From contig NZ_MRTD01000002.1 in NCBI RefSeq assembly GCF_001956295.1, positions 188,501 through 252,500 of the forward strand: a stretch of 64,000 bases of DNA, given 5' to 3'. A model generated the notes under the pieces. The model was not told where the DNA came from and searched no databases. It saw only the letters and a list, made by a program, of their open reading frames with translations. Position 1 is the first letter of the stretch; every line of letters begins with the position of its first letter. This document shows positions 34,190 through 42,370 of this stretch, in pieces. Source of the stretch: Paenibacillus sp. FSL A5-0031 (GTDB taxonomy: Bacteria > Bacillota > Bacilli > Paenibacillales > Paenibacillaceae). Made by a program: the position numbers and the translations under genes.

Positions 34190-35023
34190 TTAGTCGCGGA
34201 TATCCGCTATCCGGTAACCTACACCACGCACGGTAACTATATATTTTGGCGCTACGGCGCTATCCTTTAGTTTTTTGCGCAAGCTCTTAATATGAGCATC
34301 CACCAAGTTGCTGCCTCCATAGAAATGCAGCCCCCAAACGGTATCGAGCAAAGATTCACGCGTTAGAACGGAGCCGTCCGATGTCATGAAATGCAGAAGC
34401 AAATCATATTCCGTCTTCGTAAGCTCAATTCGCTGCCCCGCTCGATCAACGGTCATTTTTTTGAGGTCAACTGCAATATCCTTAAACACACGAATGTCGC
34501 TATCTGCCTTCGCAGCTGCTGCTGGTTTATTCAAAAGCATACGGTTGATTTGTTTTATCGCTTGCTCAGGTTTAGCCGGCCAGACTAGCAGCTCAGATGC
34601 GCCAAGGGCAAAAGTTTCACGGCTATCATACGATTTTTGATCCATTAAAATGAGGACAGGAACCGCATGCAGCTCAGCCGCTTCTACCAGTTCTGCTCCT
34701 GCTTGCAGCGTATGGCTCGCGGCAGCTTGAGCTACAGGAATCGCATCAAATACGAGCAGCTCCGGCTGCAAGCTTTGGAGCATGCTTTTATTGAAATCAT
34801 GCAGTGAAAACACATCAAAGCATTCGGATGAAAGCGCGACGAGCAGGCTTTTGACCCTCTCTGGGAACGGACTAATAATCATGACCCGCTTCGTGATCGA
34901 GCAAAGCATCCCATTTTGCAGCAGCTCTTCCTCTGAATAGCCAGTGGCTGAGGCAGCATTCTGGTCGAGTGGCATCCCCTCGTTCAAATAATCGTTGTTC
35001 ATTGTGGTTGTTTCGTCGCGCAT
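34190..35023 (-). CDS. OmpR-type orphan response regulator
   Basis: A 277-aa regulator. A receiver-like domain (about 45-160) keeps the putative phospho-acceptor Asp in ELLVFDAIP and the Lys in VWPAKP, but the acidic pair normally at the first strand is missing (IISPFPE), so phosphorylation may be weak or absent. The OmpR/PhoB winged helix (about 180-275) is complete: ELTKTEYDLLLHFM and RKKLKD...IVTVRGVGYR. No histidine kinase is adjacent. The start ATG at 35023 lies 10 nt after GGGGG and overlaps the perR 3' end by 25 bp, so it is co-translated with perR. Confidence 0.85.
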   Translation of the reverse strand: MRDETTTMNNDYLNEGMPLDQNAASATGYSEEELLQNGMLCSITKRVMIISPFPERVKSLLVALSSECFDVFSLHDFNKSMLQSLQPELLVFDAIPVAQAAASHTLQAGAELVEAAELHAVPVLILMDQKSYDSRETFALGASELLVWPAKPEQAIKQINRMLLNKPAAAAKADSDIRVFKDIAVDLKKMTVDRAGQRIELTKTEYDLLLHFMTSDGSVLTRESLLDTVWGLHFYGGSNLVDAHIKSLRKKLKDSAVAPKYIVTVRGVGYRIADIRD

Positions 35024-35394
35024 TGATCACAAACCCCCTCTAATACAACTTGCACATGCTCGATCTTGTATTTCGTCTCCAAAGCTACCTTCTCCATCCA
35101 CTCACTCGGCAAATCGGTCAATACTTCATCCACACGACCGCATACAGTACACACAATATGCTGATGTTCATCCGTCCGAGCATCATAGCGGCTAACCGTT
35201 TCTCCAAGCTTTAATTCTCTAATGAGACCCACGTCAGTTAAATAACGCAATGAGTTGTACACGGTGCCGTATGCGAAGTTGAAGCCTTTGCCCCGAAGCC
35301 GTTCAATGACATCGGCCGCCGTCGGGTGATCATGGGCTTGCTGCACAACTTCAAAGATGGCCTTGCGCTGTATCGTTAAGTTAATTTTATTCAT
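34999..35394 (-). CDS. perR: PerR-type peroxide-sensing Fur-family repressor
   Basis: A 131-aa Fur-family protein. The N-terminal winged helix has HPTAADVIERL and AYGTVYNSLRYLTDVGLI. The metal-sensing region shows YDARTDEHQHIVC with the Asp/His ligands of PerR, and two CxxC pairs (CTVC, CDQC) for structural zinc. PerR-Fe is oxidised by H2O2 and releases its targets. The location beside katA and boxes before both genes support PerR over Fur or Zur. It overlaps the response-regulator gene downstream. Confidence 0.88.
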   Translation of the reverse strand: MNKINLTIQRKAIFEVVQQAHDHPTAADVIERLRGKGFNFAYGTVYNSLRYLTDVGLIRELKLGETVSRYDARTDEHQHIVCTVCGRVDEVLTDLPSEWMEKVALETKYKIEHVQVVLEGVCDQCATKQPQ

Positions 35395-35422
35395 AAAAAG
35401 ATCATTCCTTTTACTACTGATT

Positions 35423-35437
35423 TTAGACTAAGTATAA
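35423..35437. promoter_or_regulatory. PerR box before perR
   Basis: TTAGACT-A-AGTATAA is a near-symmetric 7-1-7 match to the PerR consensus TTATAATnATTATAA, 29 bp upstream of the perR start, implying autoregulation. Confidence 0.7.
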
Positions 35438-36275
35438 ATTGAAGGTCGAAAACGGTCAACCTCATGAGCTTTCCTTTATCCTCCTTATTCCAAAAGGCGG
35501 CTCAAAGCCACAACCAATACTAGACGAAACAAAATGGAAGCTCATTAACTTTACACAGAAGCCACACGCTATCTACAAAAGCACCTCGCGAAAAGTTGTA
35601 ACGAACTCCAGAAGTCTTATTTGCTTCAATTCCACACACTTACAAACGTAACGAACTCAGATAACCCTATTAGCCTCAAATATCAATGATTTAACTCATT
35701 TTTGAGCATATAGCGCTCTCTAAGTTCGTTAAAATTCAGATTATGCCTAAAGCATTATAATAACGACTTCTGAGTTCGTTAGAGGCAAGCATGAACTCCA
35801 CTCACAATTACTTCGACTTCTACGCCCGTTACAACACAGCTTGAGCTCCAATCGCGACAAAACATTGATTTCTACTATTACCCGCCAGCGTTCACCCTGA
35901 ACTTGATACACCTCAAACAGCAACTTTGCATCCATCACCATCCAGACTGTAATTCACAAGTTTCGAACACCATTACTTCAACTCCTACGTCTATCGCAAT
36001 TTAGTCAGCATCCCGTCACCTTTACTCAAACCTCTACGTCCATTACCAACCGACCCGCGCTCCATCCACCATTAATCCGATCCTTCACACTCCCGCCTAA
36101 CCTACATTCACCATAAGCAACCATTTCTGCGTCCACCACCATCCCGCCTACTTCCATTCACCATAAACAGCAGCAGCTTATACTACCTTAAGATGTAAAC
36201 CCGCCCCACCCCACACGCAAAATCACACCTAAAAAATCAACACAATTTTTTTTGTCGAATTAAATAATCTGAATA
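35438..36275. other. Non-coding, strand-asymmetric intergenic region
   Basis: No gene is recognised. 35590-35790 contains four scattered copies of (G)TAACGAACTC or its complement. From about 35800 to 36230 the plus strand is strikingly C-rich and G-poor. CGCCTA..CATTCACCATAA recurs at about 36093 and 36145. The only frame (64 aa, minus) lacks an RBS. Confidence 0.6.
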
Positions 36276-36304
36276 TTTACAAAATTCAAATAAAGGTGTA
36301 TACT
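36276..36304 (+). promoter_or_regulatory. Sigma-A-type promoter
   Basis: TTTACA (36276-36281), 17-nt spacer, TATACT (36299-36304). It reads toward a terminator at 36616-36654, defining a transcript of about 345 nt. Confidence 0.7.
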
Positions 36305-36355
36305 AAGCCTATCTTAAACGAGAGGGGATAGCCCATTGAAGTAGGTTAGCGATGC

Positions 36356-36472
36356 ATGTCTCATAATCTCGGGAAGGAGCATTCAATCACTGCCGGACAT
36401 GCTGGGACAATAGCGAAGACGGATGTAGTCGACCATTTGGATGAGAAGTACTTACAAGCAACAAGGATTTGA
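36356..36472 (+). CDS. Possible 38-aa peptide in a short transcript
   Basis: Within the promoter-to-terminator unit, an ATG frame reads MSHNLGKEHSITAGHAGTIA and continues KTDVVDHLDEKYLQATRI. The RBS is poor (an AGG 10 nt upstream). A different frame after its stop (about 36452-36594) reads like a charged coiled coil, SNKDLKQIERKLIEVNKIRI. A broken gene is possible; a small RNA without coding function is equally likely. I do not recognise any family. Confidence 0.3.
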   Translation: MSHNLGKEHSITAGHAGTIAKTDVVDHLDEKYLQATRI

Positions 36473-36615
36473 AACAAATCGAAAGGAAGTTGATCGAGGT
36501 CAATAAAATTAGGATCGAAGTCGATAGGGTTTGTAACAAATTCGAAAGGACGAAGAAGAGGCAAACAGCGGATTGGAGCGTTAGAATAAATTGAATAGTT
36601 CTCTACCAAGCACGT

Positions 36616-36654
36616 GAAGGGCTTCTGGTTATCTTAGATAAGCAGAAGCCCTTC
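36616..36654. terminator. Terminator of the short transcript
   Basis: Perfect 12-bp arms GAAGGGCTTCTG / CAGAAGCCCTTC with inner pairing TTATCT/AGATAA. It can serve the plus-strand unit and, in reverse, cls. Confidence 0.75.
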
Positions 36655-36660
36655 TTATGT

Positions 36661-36730
36661 GCGTCTATAGGATCGGACTGATTTGCGTCTATAGGATTAG
36701 ACTGATGTTTGTCTATAGAATTGGGCTGAG
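36661..36730. repeat. Threefold repeat including the cls stop codon
   Basis: (GC)GTCTATAG(G/A)AT.(G/A)G.CTGA recurs at 36661, 36685 and 36711 with 24-26 bp spacing. The last copy is the 3' end of cls, including its TAG stop, so the two others look like tandem duplications of the gene end. Confidence 0.85.
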
Positions 36731-38161
36731 CAGCCTGGAAATCGATTCTTTCAATCGATTGATGATTGGACGATTAGCATAAACTTGTTCCGTTAATTGC
36801 GTGCAATGTTTGACATCTTCTTCAAAAATACGTTGCAGCTTTGCCGATGTCTGCGTATCATAGATAAACGCATTCATCTCGAAATTAAGCTTAAAGCTGC
36901 GAATATCGACATTGGCTGTTCCAACGGACGCCACCTTGCCGTCGATGACAAGCGTTTTTGCATGAAGAAACCCTTTCTCGTACATATAACATTTCACTCC
37001 GCCTGCGAGAAGTTCTCCCAAATAAGAATGAGTTGCCCAATATACAAAGAAATGATCCGGCTTGCTCGGCAGCATAATACGTACATCTACCCCGGACAGG
37101 GCAGCGATCTTCAGCGCGGTCATCAAGCTTTCATCCGGTACAAAATATGGCGTTTGCAAGCTGATTGTTTTCCGAGCCGAATAAATCATTTTGATATAGC
37201 CATTTTTAATTTGCTGATATTGCGTATCCGGGCCACTCGCTACAAGCTGCATGCCAATCGTTCCCGTATCATCGCTCATAATTGGGAAATACAGCTCGTT
37301 GAGCTCAATTCGACCGGAAGCCGCTAAATTCCAATCCATCAGAAACTGCGCCTGCATCTGCAGCACGGCATTGCCGCGAACTCTAAGATGAGTATCCCGC
37401 CATTCGCCGAAATGCTCGTTTAATCCTAAATATTCATCCCCGATGTTGAAGCCGCCGATATAACCGACTTGTCCGTCAACGATAACGAGCTTGCGGTGAT
37501 TGCGATAATTGATTTTTAAATTCAAATAAGGAATGCGCGATGGGAAAAACGCCGCTTCCCTGCCGCCTGCTGCAATCAACTCCGCAAAATAACGCTTCGG
37601 CAAGCTTGAGCTTCCTATATGATCGTACAAAAACTTGACTTCTACGCCCTCCGCCGCTTTCGCTGCCAGCGCCTTAACCAATCTTCTGCCAAGCTCATCG
37701 TCACGGACGATATAATAAACGAGATGAATATGATGCTGGGCTGATTCTATATCCTTAAGCAGCGCATCAAACTTCTGATTGCCCTCCGTGTAGATCTCAA
37801 CCGCATTATTGCTCGTATATACCGCGTAGCTCGTTTTCAGACTCATATAGATCATGTCTTGATAACTTCGCATCGCTGGATCATTATATACAATTTCATC
37901 TTCTCGCAGCTGGCGCATTTGCCTCTCGACCGTATGCTCGATAATGCGCTGACTATCACCCAACAGCTTATACAGCTTTCTTTTACGTACCTTCTGCCCT
38001 AATATTAAATACAAAACAAAGCCGAAAACGGGGATGAAAAAAAGAATCATCAGCCATGCCCAAGTTGTACTTGCGCTGCGCCTCTCTAGAAAGATAACCG
38101 TAATCGCCAAAAAAATGTTTAGCAGCATAATAATTGCAGATGCATTTTGCATTATGACCAT
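36713..38161 (-). CDS. cls: Cardiolipin synthase, PLD type
   Basis: A 482-aa membrane enzyme that condenses two phosphatidylglycerols into cardiolipin and glycerol. Two N-terminal helices (about 6-24 and 34-54) anchor it. Two phospholipase-D HKD motifs follow: NYRNHRKLVIVDGQVGYIGG (about 215) and LHAKTLVIDGKVASVGTAN (about 395). The order and length match bacterial ClsA. GAGGTG lies 11 nt before the ATG. The 3' end is duplicated downstream. Divergent from the dGTPase gene. Confidence 0.94.
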   Translation of the reverse strand: MVIMQNASAIIMLLNIFLAITVIFLERRSASTTWAWLMILFFIPVFGFVLYLILGQKVRKRKLYKLLGDSQRIIEHTVERQMRQLREDEIVYNDPAMRSYQDMIYMSLKTSYAVYTSNNAVEIYTEGNQKFDALLKDIESAQHHIHLVYYIVRDDELGRRLVKALAAKAAEGVEVKFLYDHIGSSSLPKRYFAELIAAGGREAAFFPSRIPYLNLKINYRNHRKLVIVDGQVGYIGGFNIGDEYLGLNEHFGEWRDTHLRVRGNAVLQMQAQFLMDWNLAASGRIELNELYFPIMSDDTGTIGMQLVASGPDTQYQQIKNGYIKMIYSARKTISLQTPYFVPDESLMTALKIAALSGVDVRIMLPSKPDHFFVYWATHSYLGELLAGGVKCYMYEKGFLHAKTLVIDGKVASVGTANVDIRSFKLNFEMNAFIYDTQTSAKLQRIFEEDVKHCTQLTEQVYANRPIINRLKESISRLLSPIL

Positions 38162-38366
38162 CCGTATTATAGCACCTCAGTTTTATGTTAAAGCTAATGC
38201 GATCATACTCCAAGCACGGTGTATGTTCAAGCCTCATTATATGCTACAATTCAAGCAACAAAGCATTTTTCCTAATTTAAGACGTAAAAAAACCTATCTA
38301 CAACATGTACTATTTGAGCTAATATATTTCAATAATACCCGCATAAACGGCACTGGAGGACTTACG

Positions 38367-39683
38367 ATGGACATACGCAAGCTTAGATTGGACGAGAAAG
38401 CGCTCGGTACTTTAAGCGAGGAGCGAGATGAGTATGAACGAGATTATGCGAGACTCATTCAATCTCCCGCCTTTCGCCGCCTGCAAGGTAAATCACAAGT
38501 ATTTGGCGCAGGTACGGGCGATTACTATAGAACAAGGCTAACTCACTCTCTCGAAGTGTCGCAGATTGCACGCGAGGTTGCTCGCAAGTTAGGCAAACAA
38601 TATGATTTCCTTGCACGCAAGGAGCATCCGGGGCTCATATTAGATCCCGCTGTCGTCGAGATTGCCGCGATCGCGCATGATTTGGGTCATCCTCCTTTTG
38701 GACATAAAGGTGAAGAAGTGCTCAACCATTTGCTCATGGAGGAGTATGGCATACCATACGAGGGCAATGCGCAAAATTTTCGAATATTGATGTTTTTAGA
38801 GAAAAGGGCAGGAAGCGGAAGCGGCCTTGATTTAACTGCAGCTGTCTTGCTTGCTATTAATAAATACCCTTTTAGTCTCAGTGAGCCTGGCCGTCTAAAA
38901 GGGCTTTACAGCACCGAGTGGGGAGAGATTGAACAGCTACGCCATTTATGGAAAATTCCAGAAGGCTGCTCAACTTTGGAAGCACAGCTCATGGATTTAT
39001 GTGATGACATCGCTTATTCCACACATGACATCGAAGACGGCATACGTGCTGGTAAAATCCAAATGAACCGTACTTTTTTCGAAGACAGCAGACTTATCGA
39101 CCATGTTGTTCAGGAAATTGTCGAGGATAAAGGCAACACCGGAATCGGCTGGGGTGAGGTCGATATCCCTGCGATGGTGAAGCGTGTACTCGTCTCCTAT
39201 TTCGAGCAGTGGCAGGAGCTGTATGCAAGCTGTGATCGCGAAGCCTCGCGCACAAGGCGGGAGATGAAAGCGCGCTGGGTCAGCTTGTTTGCAGGCAAAG
39301 TCGGTATTATAGACGATACATCGCGCAGCTGGAAAAAGGTCACGTTCGTCAACAATGGGCAACAGGATATCGAGTTGCTCCGCACAATGGAGATTTTGAA
39401 GAAGCTTGCATGGGTAACCCTCATTAAGGATTTCCGTGTTCAGCGCTTGCAAATGCGCAGTGAAATTATGATAAGACGGTTATGGGACAGCTTCAAGGTT
39501 CAAGAATCTGGTCGCCTTATCATACCGCCAGACTGGATAGAAAATTACGAGATCCATAAGAACAAATGGAGCTGGCCGCGATTTGTTGCAGATTATATTT
39601 CGGGTATGACCGATGCTTACGCCGAGAAGGTGTACGCCGAGCTTTATGCCAGCAAATCAGGTTCGATTTATGAAATGGATTAA
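38367..39683 (+). CDS. dGTPase-like HD-domain triphosphohydrolase
   Basis: A 438-aa HD-superfamily enzyme. RLQGKSQVFGAGTGDYYRTR (about 30-50) is the dGTPase N-terminal signature. The metal motif is H (RLTHSLEVS), HD (IAAIAHDLGHPPFGHKGEE) and a later D (DLCDDIAYSTHDIEDG). Family members hydrolyse dGTP or other dNTPs to the nucleoside and triphosphate, and some protect against phage by dNTP depletion; the role here is unknown. The start ATG at 38367 has GGAGGA 6 nt upstream. A much longer frame upstream has no RBS and overlaps cls. Confidence 0.9.
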   Translation: MDIRKLRLDEKALGTLSEERDEYERDYARLIQSPAFRRLQGKSQVFGAGTGDYYRTRLTHSLEVSQIAREVARKLGKQYDFLARKEHPGLILDPAVVEIAAIAHDLGHPPFGHKGEEVLNHLLMEEYGIPYEGNAQNFRILMFLEKRAGSGSGLDLTAAVLLAINKYPFSLSEPGRLKGLYSTEWGEIEQLRHLWKIPEGCSTLEAQLMDLCDDIAYSTHDIEDGIRAGKIQMNRTFFEDSRLIDHVVQEIVEDKGNTGIGWGEVDIPAMVKRVLVSYFEQWQELYASCDREASRTRREMKARWVSLFAGKVGIIDDTSRSWKKVTFVNNGQQDIELLRTMEILKKLAWVTLIKDFRVQRLQMRSEIMIRRLWDSFKVQESGRLIIPPDWIENYEIHKNKWSWPRFVADYISGMTDAYAEKVYAELYASKSGSIYEMD

Positions 39684-39782
39684 ACAAGCTAAAACGCCTT
39701 CGGCGTCCTTCTGGCGCTGAAGCAGCTTAGACCGTGAAATATAAGCTAAGTATGAGAAAATAATATACTTTCTTATATTTTA

Positions 39783-39831
39783 AAAAAGCGCAGCTTTGGA
39801 TGAGTGTAACTCATTCGAAGCTGCGCTTTTT
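39783..39831. terminator. Bidirectional terminator between convergent genes
   Basis: AAAAAGCGCAGCTT / AAGCTGCGCTTTTT arms with inner ATGAGT/ACTCAT. It serves the dGTPase (plus) and the nucleoside hydrolase (minus). Confidence 0.92.
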
Positions 39832-39839
39832 GTTATGGT

Positions 39840-40811
39840 TTAGTCTTGCTTAACATTGTAGCTAACCGCACTTGCAGAAAGGTCCGTAATATAATCGAAG
39901 AATCGAACAGGATCAACATCATACACAAGGCTGACCGGGCGACCGCCTTCCACTTCCACCGTACGGCCTTGGCTAGGTCCATCCTTAATCACGCCGCTGT
40001 GTACCGTCTTAATTTCCACGAGATCCGGATTGCCGACAACAGCTGTCGTAAGCACATCCCACAAATAATATGTCGAGTTCGTCTCCATATAAACAAGTGG
40101 AGGACATGCAGCATAACATTGACCGACAAAATCTAGTCCCTCATGCTTGCGAAGCGATGCCCAGCGGTTGCGTACATCCATCGTAAGAGGTACTTTGTTC
40201 GTGCTCTCAAGCGCAACAAGCAAAATCGGAATGCTGCTTGCCCATACGCGGTGCATAGATTCAGGGTCCCAGAAGGCATTCCATTCTGCGGTTCCGTCAT
40301 GCTCAGGCTCTTGAACATTGCCCTTCTCATTAAATGTACCGCCCATCCATACAAGCTTCTCAATCTTCGCTTCCACATCCGGAGCTTCATCCAGCGCTCT
40401 TGCTAGGTCAGTAAGCGGACCTGTAAACAGCAATGTCACCTTCTCATCCGATTTGCGAAGCTGTTCAATCATATGTTGATGCGCTGGCAGCGCAGATACT
40501 TTCGTGTTAATCGTTCCCGATTCATTCAAAATAGGCAGCGCGTCCACAAAAAACGTATGCATGCGCCATTCAGCAGGGAATGGGTTTACACCGCGTGAAT
40601 TTGATCTAGCCACTTCAAGTGATTTATTTTTGACAGGGTCGCCAAAGCGGTCAATGATTTTGCTGCTGGCTTTGATGCCAGGCTCCAAATAGCCGTCGGC
40701 TGGAATAACGGATACCCCAAGCAGTTCAACATCTTTCATTTGCAAAAGAAGAAAAAGCGATACCAGGTCGTCTACACCGGCGTCATGATTAAAATAAAGC
40801 TTAACTCCCAT
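39840..40811 (-). CDS. Nucleoside hydrolase-family protein
   Basis: A 323-aa IunH-family N-ribohydrolase that splits nucleosides into base and ribose. The N-terminal calcium/ribose motif reads FNHDAGVDDLVSL, where the family norm is DxDPGxDD: the catalytic Asp and the DD pair are kept, but the first Asp is Asn. LLFTGPLTDLARAL and WMGGTFNEKGN are also typical. The start ATG at 40811 lies 10 nt after GAAGG; the open frame to 40922 has no RBS and overlaps the DUF1540 gene. A perfect palindrome lies 25 bp upstream. Confidence 0.87.
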   Translation of the reverse strand: MGVKLYFNHDAGVDDLVSLFLLLQMKDVELLGVSVIPADGYLEPGIKASSKIIDRFGDPVKNKSLEVARSNSRGVNPFPAEWRMHTFFVDALPILNESGTINTKVSALPAHQHMIEQLRKSDEKVTLLFTGPLTDLARALDEAPDVEAKIEKLVWMGGTFNEKGNVQEPEHDGTAEWNAFWDPESMHRVWASSIPILLVALESTNKVPLTMDVRNRWASLRKHEGLDFVGQCYAACPPLVYMETNSTYYLWDVLTTAVVGNPDLVEIKTVHSGVIKDGPSQGRTVEVEGGRPVSLVYDVDPVRFFDYITDLSASAVSYNVKQD

Positions 40812-40835
40812 ATCTATCCATCCTTCCTGAGTATA

Positions 40836-40851
40836 AAACGATATATCGTTT
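40836..40851. promoter_or_regulatory. 16-bp perfect palindrome between divergent genes
   Basis: AAACGATATATCGTTT lies between the nucleoside hydrolase and DUF1540 starts, a plausible operator for either; the regulator is unknown. Confidence 0.5.
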
Positions 40852-40884
40852 GTCCATCCTATATAGAGAGGAGGTGAATTGTCA

Positions 40885-41040
40885 ATGGCTAAGGATGTAC
40901 TGTGCGAAGTGAATTCATGCAAGTTCTGGGCAGCAGGTAATCACTGCGGCGCCTCTTCTATTTATGTGGTCAGCAATCGCGGCAAGCAAGCCAGCAACTC
41001 CGAAGAAACAGATTGCAAAACGTTTGAAGCAAAGATCTAA
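40885..41040 (+). CDS. DUF1540-family Cys-rich small protein
   Basis: A 51-aa protein with four Cys (residues 7, 12, 21, 44) in the DUF1540 pattern: VLCEVNSCKFW, NHCGASSIYV, and ETDCKTF. The Cys set probably binds a metal, most likely zinc; function is unknown, though DUF1540 proteins are common in spore-formers. The RBS GGAGGTG lies 8 nt before the ATG. Divergent from the nucleoside hydrolase. Confidence 0.9.
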   Translation: MAKDVLCEVNSCKFWAAGNHCGASSIYVVSNRGKQASNSEETDCKTFEAKI

Positions 41041-41062
41041 CGAAGGGCATTACCAATAGTAA

Positions 41063-41122
41063 GCAGCGCAAGCGACTATCCTTTATGAGCAATAAGGCTT
41101 GTGCGAATACAGCTTGCGCTGC
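41063..41122. terminator. Long hairpin between convergent genes
   Basis: Perfect 11-bp arms GCAGCGCAAGC / GCTTGCGCTGC, with an inner CCTTTAT..ATAAGG pairing, between DUF1540 (plus) and the carboxypeptidase (minus). T-runs are weak on both sides. Confidence 0.65.
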
Positions 41123-41133
41123 GCTATTGCATC

Positions 41134-42030
41134 TTATTTTGTGACAGGAACCGCGTCAAAATACTCTTCCAGCACTTCTCCGCTCTTCGCCATCTCAGTA
41201 GCTACATCCACACCTACATACCGCAAATGCCAAGGCTCATATTGATAGCCTGTAATCTTTTCTTTGCCTTCCAAGTAACGAATGATAAATCCGTACTCAT
41301 GCGCATACTTCTCAAGCCACTGCGCTTCCTTTGTATCTGCAAAACAATCGGCAGCCGCACACTTGCCGTCACTACCCGACACATCGATCGCTAGTCCCGT
41401 TTCATGCTCGCTTGTACCAGGTAGAGCGCTATAAGTTCTTGCCTTTTCTAGTCCATCCCTCTTCACATAGCGATCAAAGAGCGTTGTTTGCGTCTTATGC
41501 GAACGATAAGCGGATACACCGGCCAATTGGATGTTGTCTTCCTCAGCGGCTGCAAACAGCTTCTCAAGCGCTGTAGCTGCATCCTGTCTCATCATGCGTT
41601 TTTCAATTTTCTCAGCAAATATAAACCGAACGTCAGGATAAACTAAATCCGTGGGATTGTATTCCTCCGGAAGCTTGTGCTGCTTATTCACAAGCACCGC
41701 GATATCCTCTGGTTTGGCAATAACGACCATTCCATCCTCAGTCTGCTCTGCTTTTCCTGTGCCAGAGCCCTTGCCACCATTACCGTTATTGCTTGAACCG
41801 GGCTTATCCGTAGCTGTTGGCTGTCCATCTGTTGGAGTTCCGCCGCTCGGCTTATCCGTAGGCTCAGAACCTATGCTGCCCGACACTTCCCCGCCGTTAG
41901 TGGTACCATCAGCGGAAGCTTGCTTTGGCGGAATCGTGGTTGTCTCATCCTTATTAAATAAAGAGTAACCAAACACCATTCCTGCGCATACAATAATAAA
42001 CAGCAGCAGCCTTCTTCTTCTTTTTTTCAT
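41134..42030 (-). CDS. D-alanyl-D-alanine carboxypeptidase, VanY/LdcB family (M15B)
   Basis: A 298-aa exported peptidase. A positively charged start (MKKRRRR) and one hydrophobic helix (about 8-25) form a signal/anchor. A Gly/Ser/Thr/Pro-rich linker (about 30-95) follows, then the M15B domain (about 100-290) with YRSHKTQ, zinc ligands in SEHETGLAID and the second histidine in EPWHLRYVG. It trims D-Ala (or L,D bonds) from wall peptides. GGAGG lies 6 nt before the ATG. It is not in a van cluster, so housekeeping wall maturation is likelier than vancomycin resistance. Confidence 0.9.
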   Translation of the reverse strand: MKKRRRRLLLFIIVCAGMVFGYSLFNKDETTTIPPKQASADGTTNGGEVSGSIGSEPTDKPSGGTPTDGQPTATDKPGSSNNGNGGKGSGTGKAEQTEDGMVVIAKPEDIAVLVNKQHKLPEEYNPTDLVYPDVRFIFAEKIEKRMMRQDAATALEKLFAAAEEDNIQLAGVSAYRSHKTQTTLFDRYVKRDGLEKARTYSALPGTSEHETGLAIDVSGSDGKCAAADCFADTKEAQWLEKYAHEYGFIIRYLEGKEKITGYQYEPWHLRYVGVDVATEMAKSGEVLEEYFDAVPVTK

Positions 42031-42370
42031 GATAAGCCTCCAACATAATTTTTTACATATATTTCATGTAATTATACTTGTAATCATGGTTTGTCTAATA
42101 GCATCTAATTAATAGACTACTAAATCAGCTATAATGTTTCAATCTAATAGCTTGGAAATGTTGTAATGAATAGGAATAAACAAAAATCCTTATAAATTTG
42201 TTATTTACAATAAATTATGATTGGACATGGAGGAGCCTTTTGCCTTTTGACATTCGACTATAATTAGGAGCATAATGGATAAGAATTTACAGAACGAACG
42301 TATATTATGATTAGCGGCCTGGCTGCCTCTGTGAGATGGCCAGTTTTTGCTGTGAAAGGTAGGCGGTTAT
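42031..42370. other. Intergenic region upstream of ltaS
   Basis: A 340-bp A/T-rich gap between divergent genes. A promoter (42247-42276) and a weak CTGGC..GCCAG hairpin followed by TTTTT (42322-42351) lie in the ltaS leader. No gene is seen. Confidence 0.55.
42247..42276 (+). promoter_or_regulatory. Sigma-A-type promoter of ltaS
   Basis: TTGACA (42247-42252), 18-nt spacer, CATAAT (42271-42276), about 95 bp upstream of the ltaS start. Confidence 0.65.

Noticed and set aside
35747..35941. 64-aa minus-strand frame
   Set aside because: No RBS and it lies in the skewed low-complexity stretch.
36361..36609. 82-aa minus-strand frame
   Set aside because: Antisense to the promoter-terminator unit, no RBS, no recognisable motif.
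38034..38366. N-terminal extension of the dGTPase to 549 aa
   Set aside because: The upstream part overlaps cls and its promoter region, lacks an RBS, and is unlike the family; the ATG at 38367 has a strong GGAGGA.
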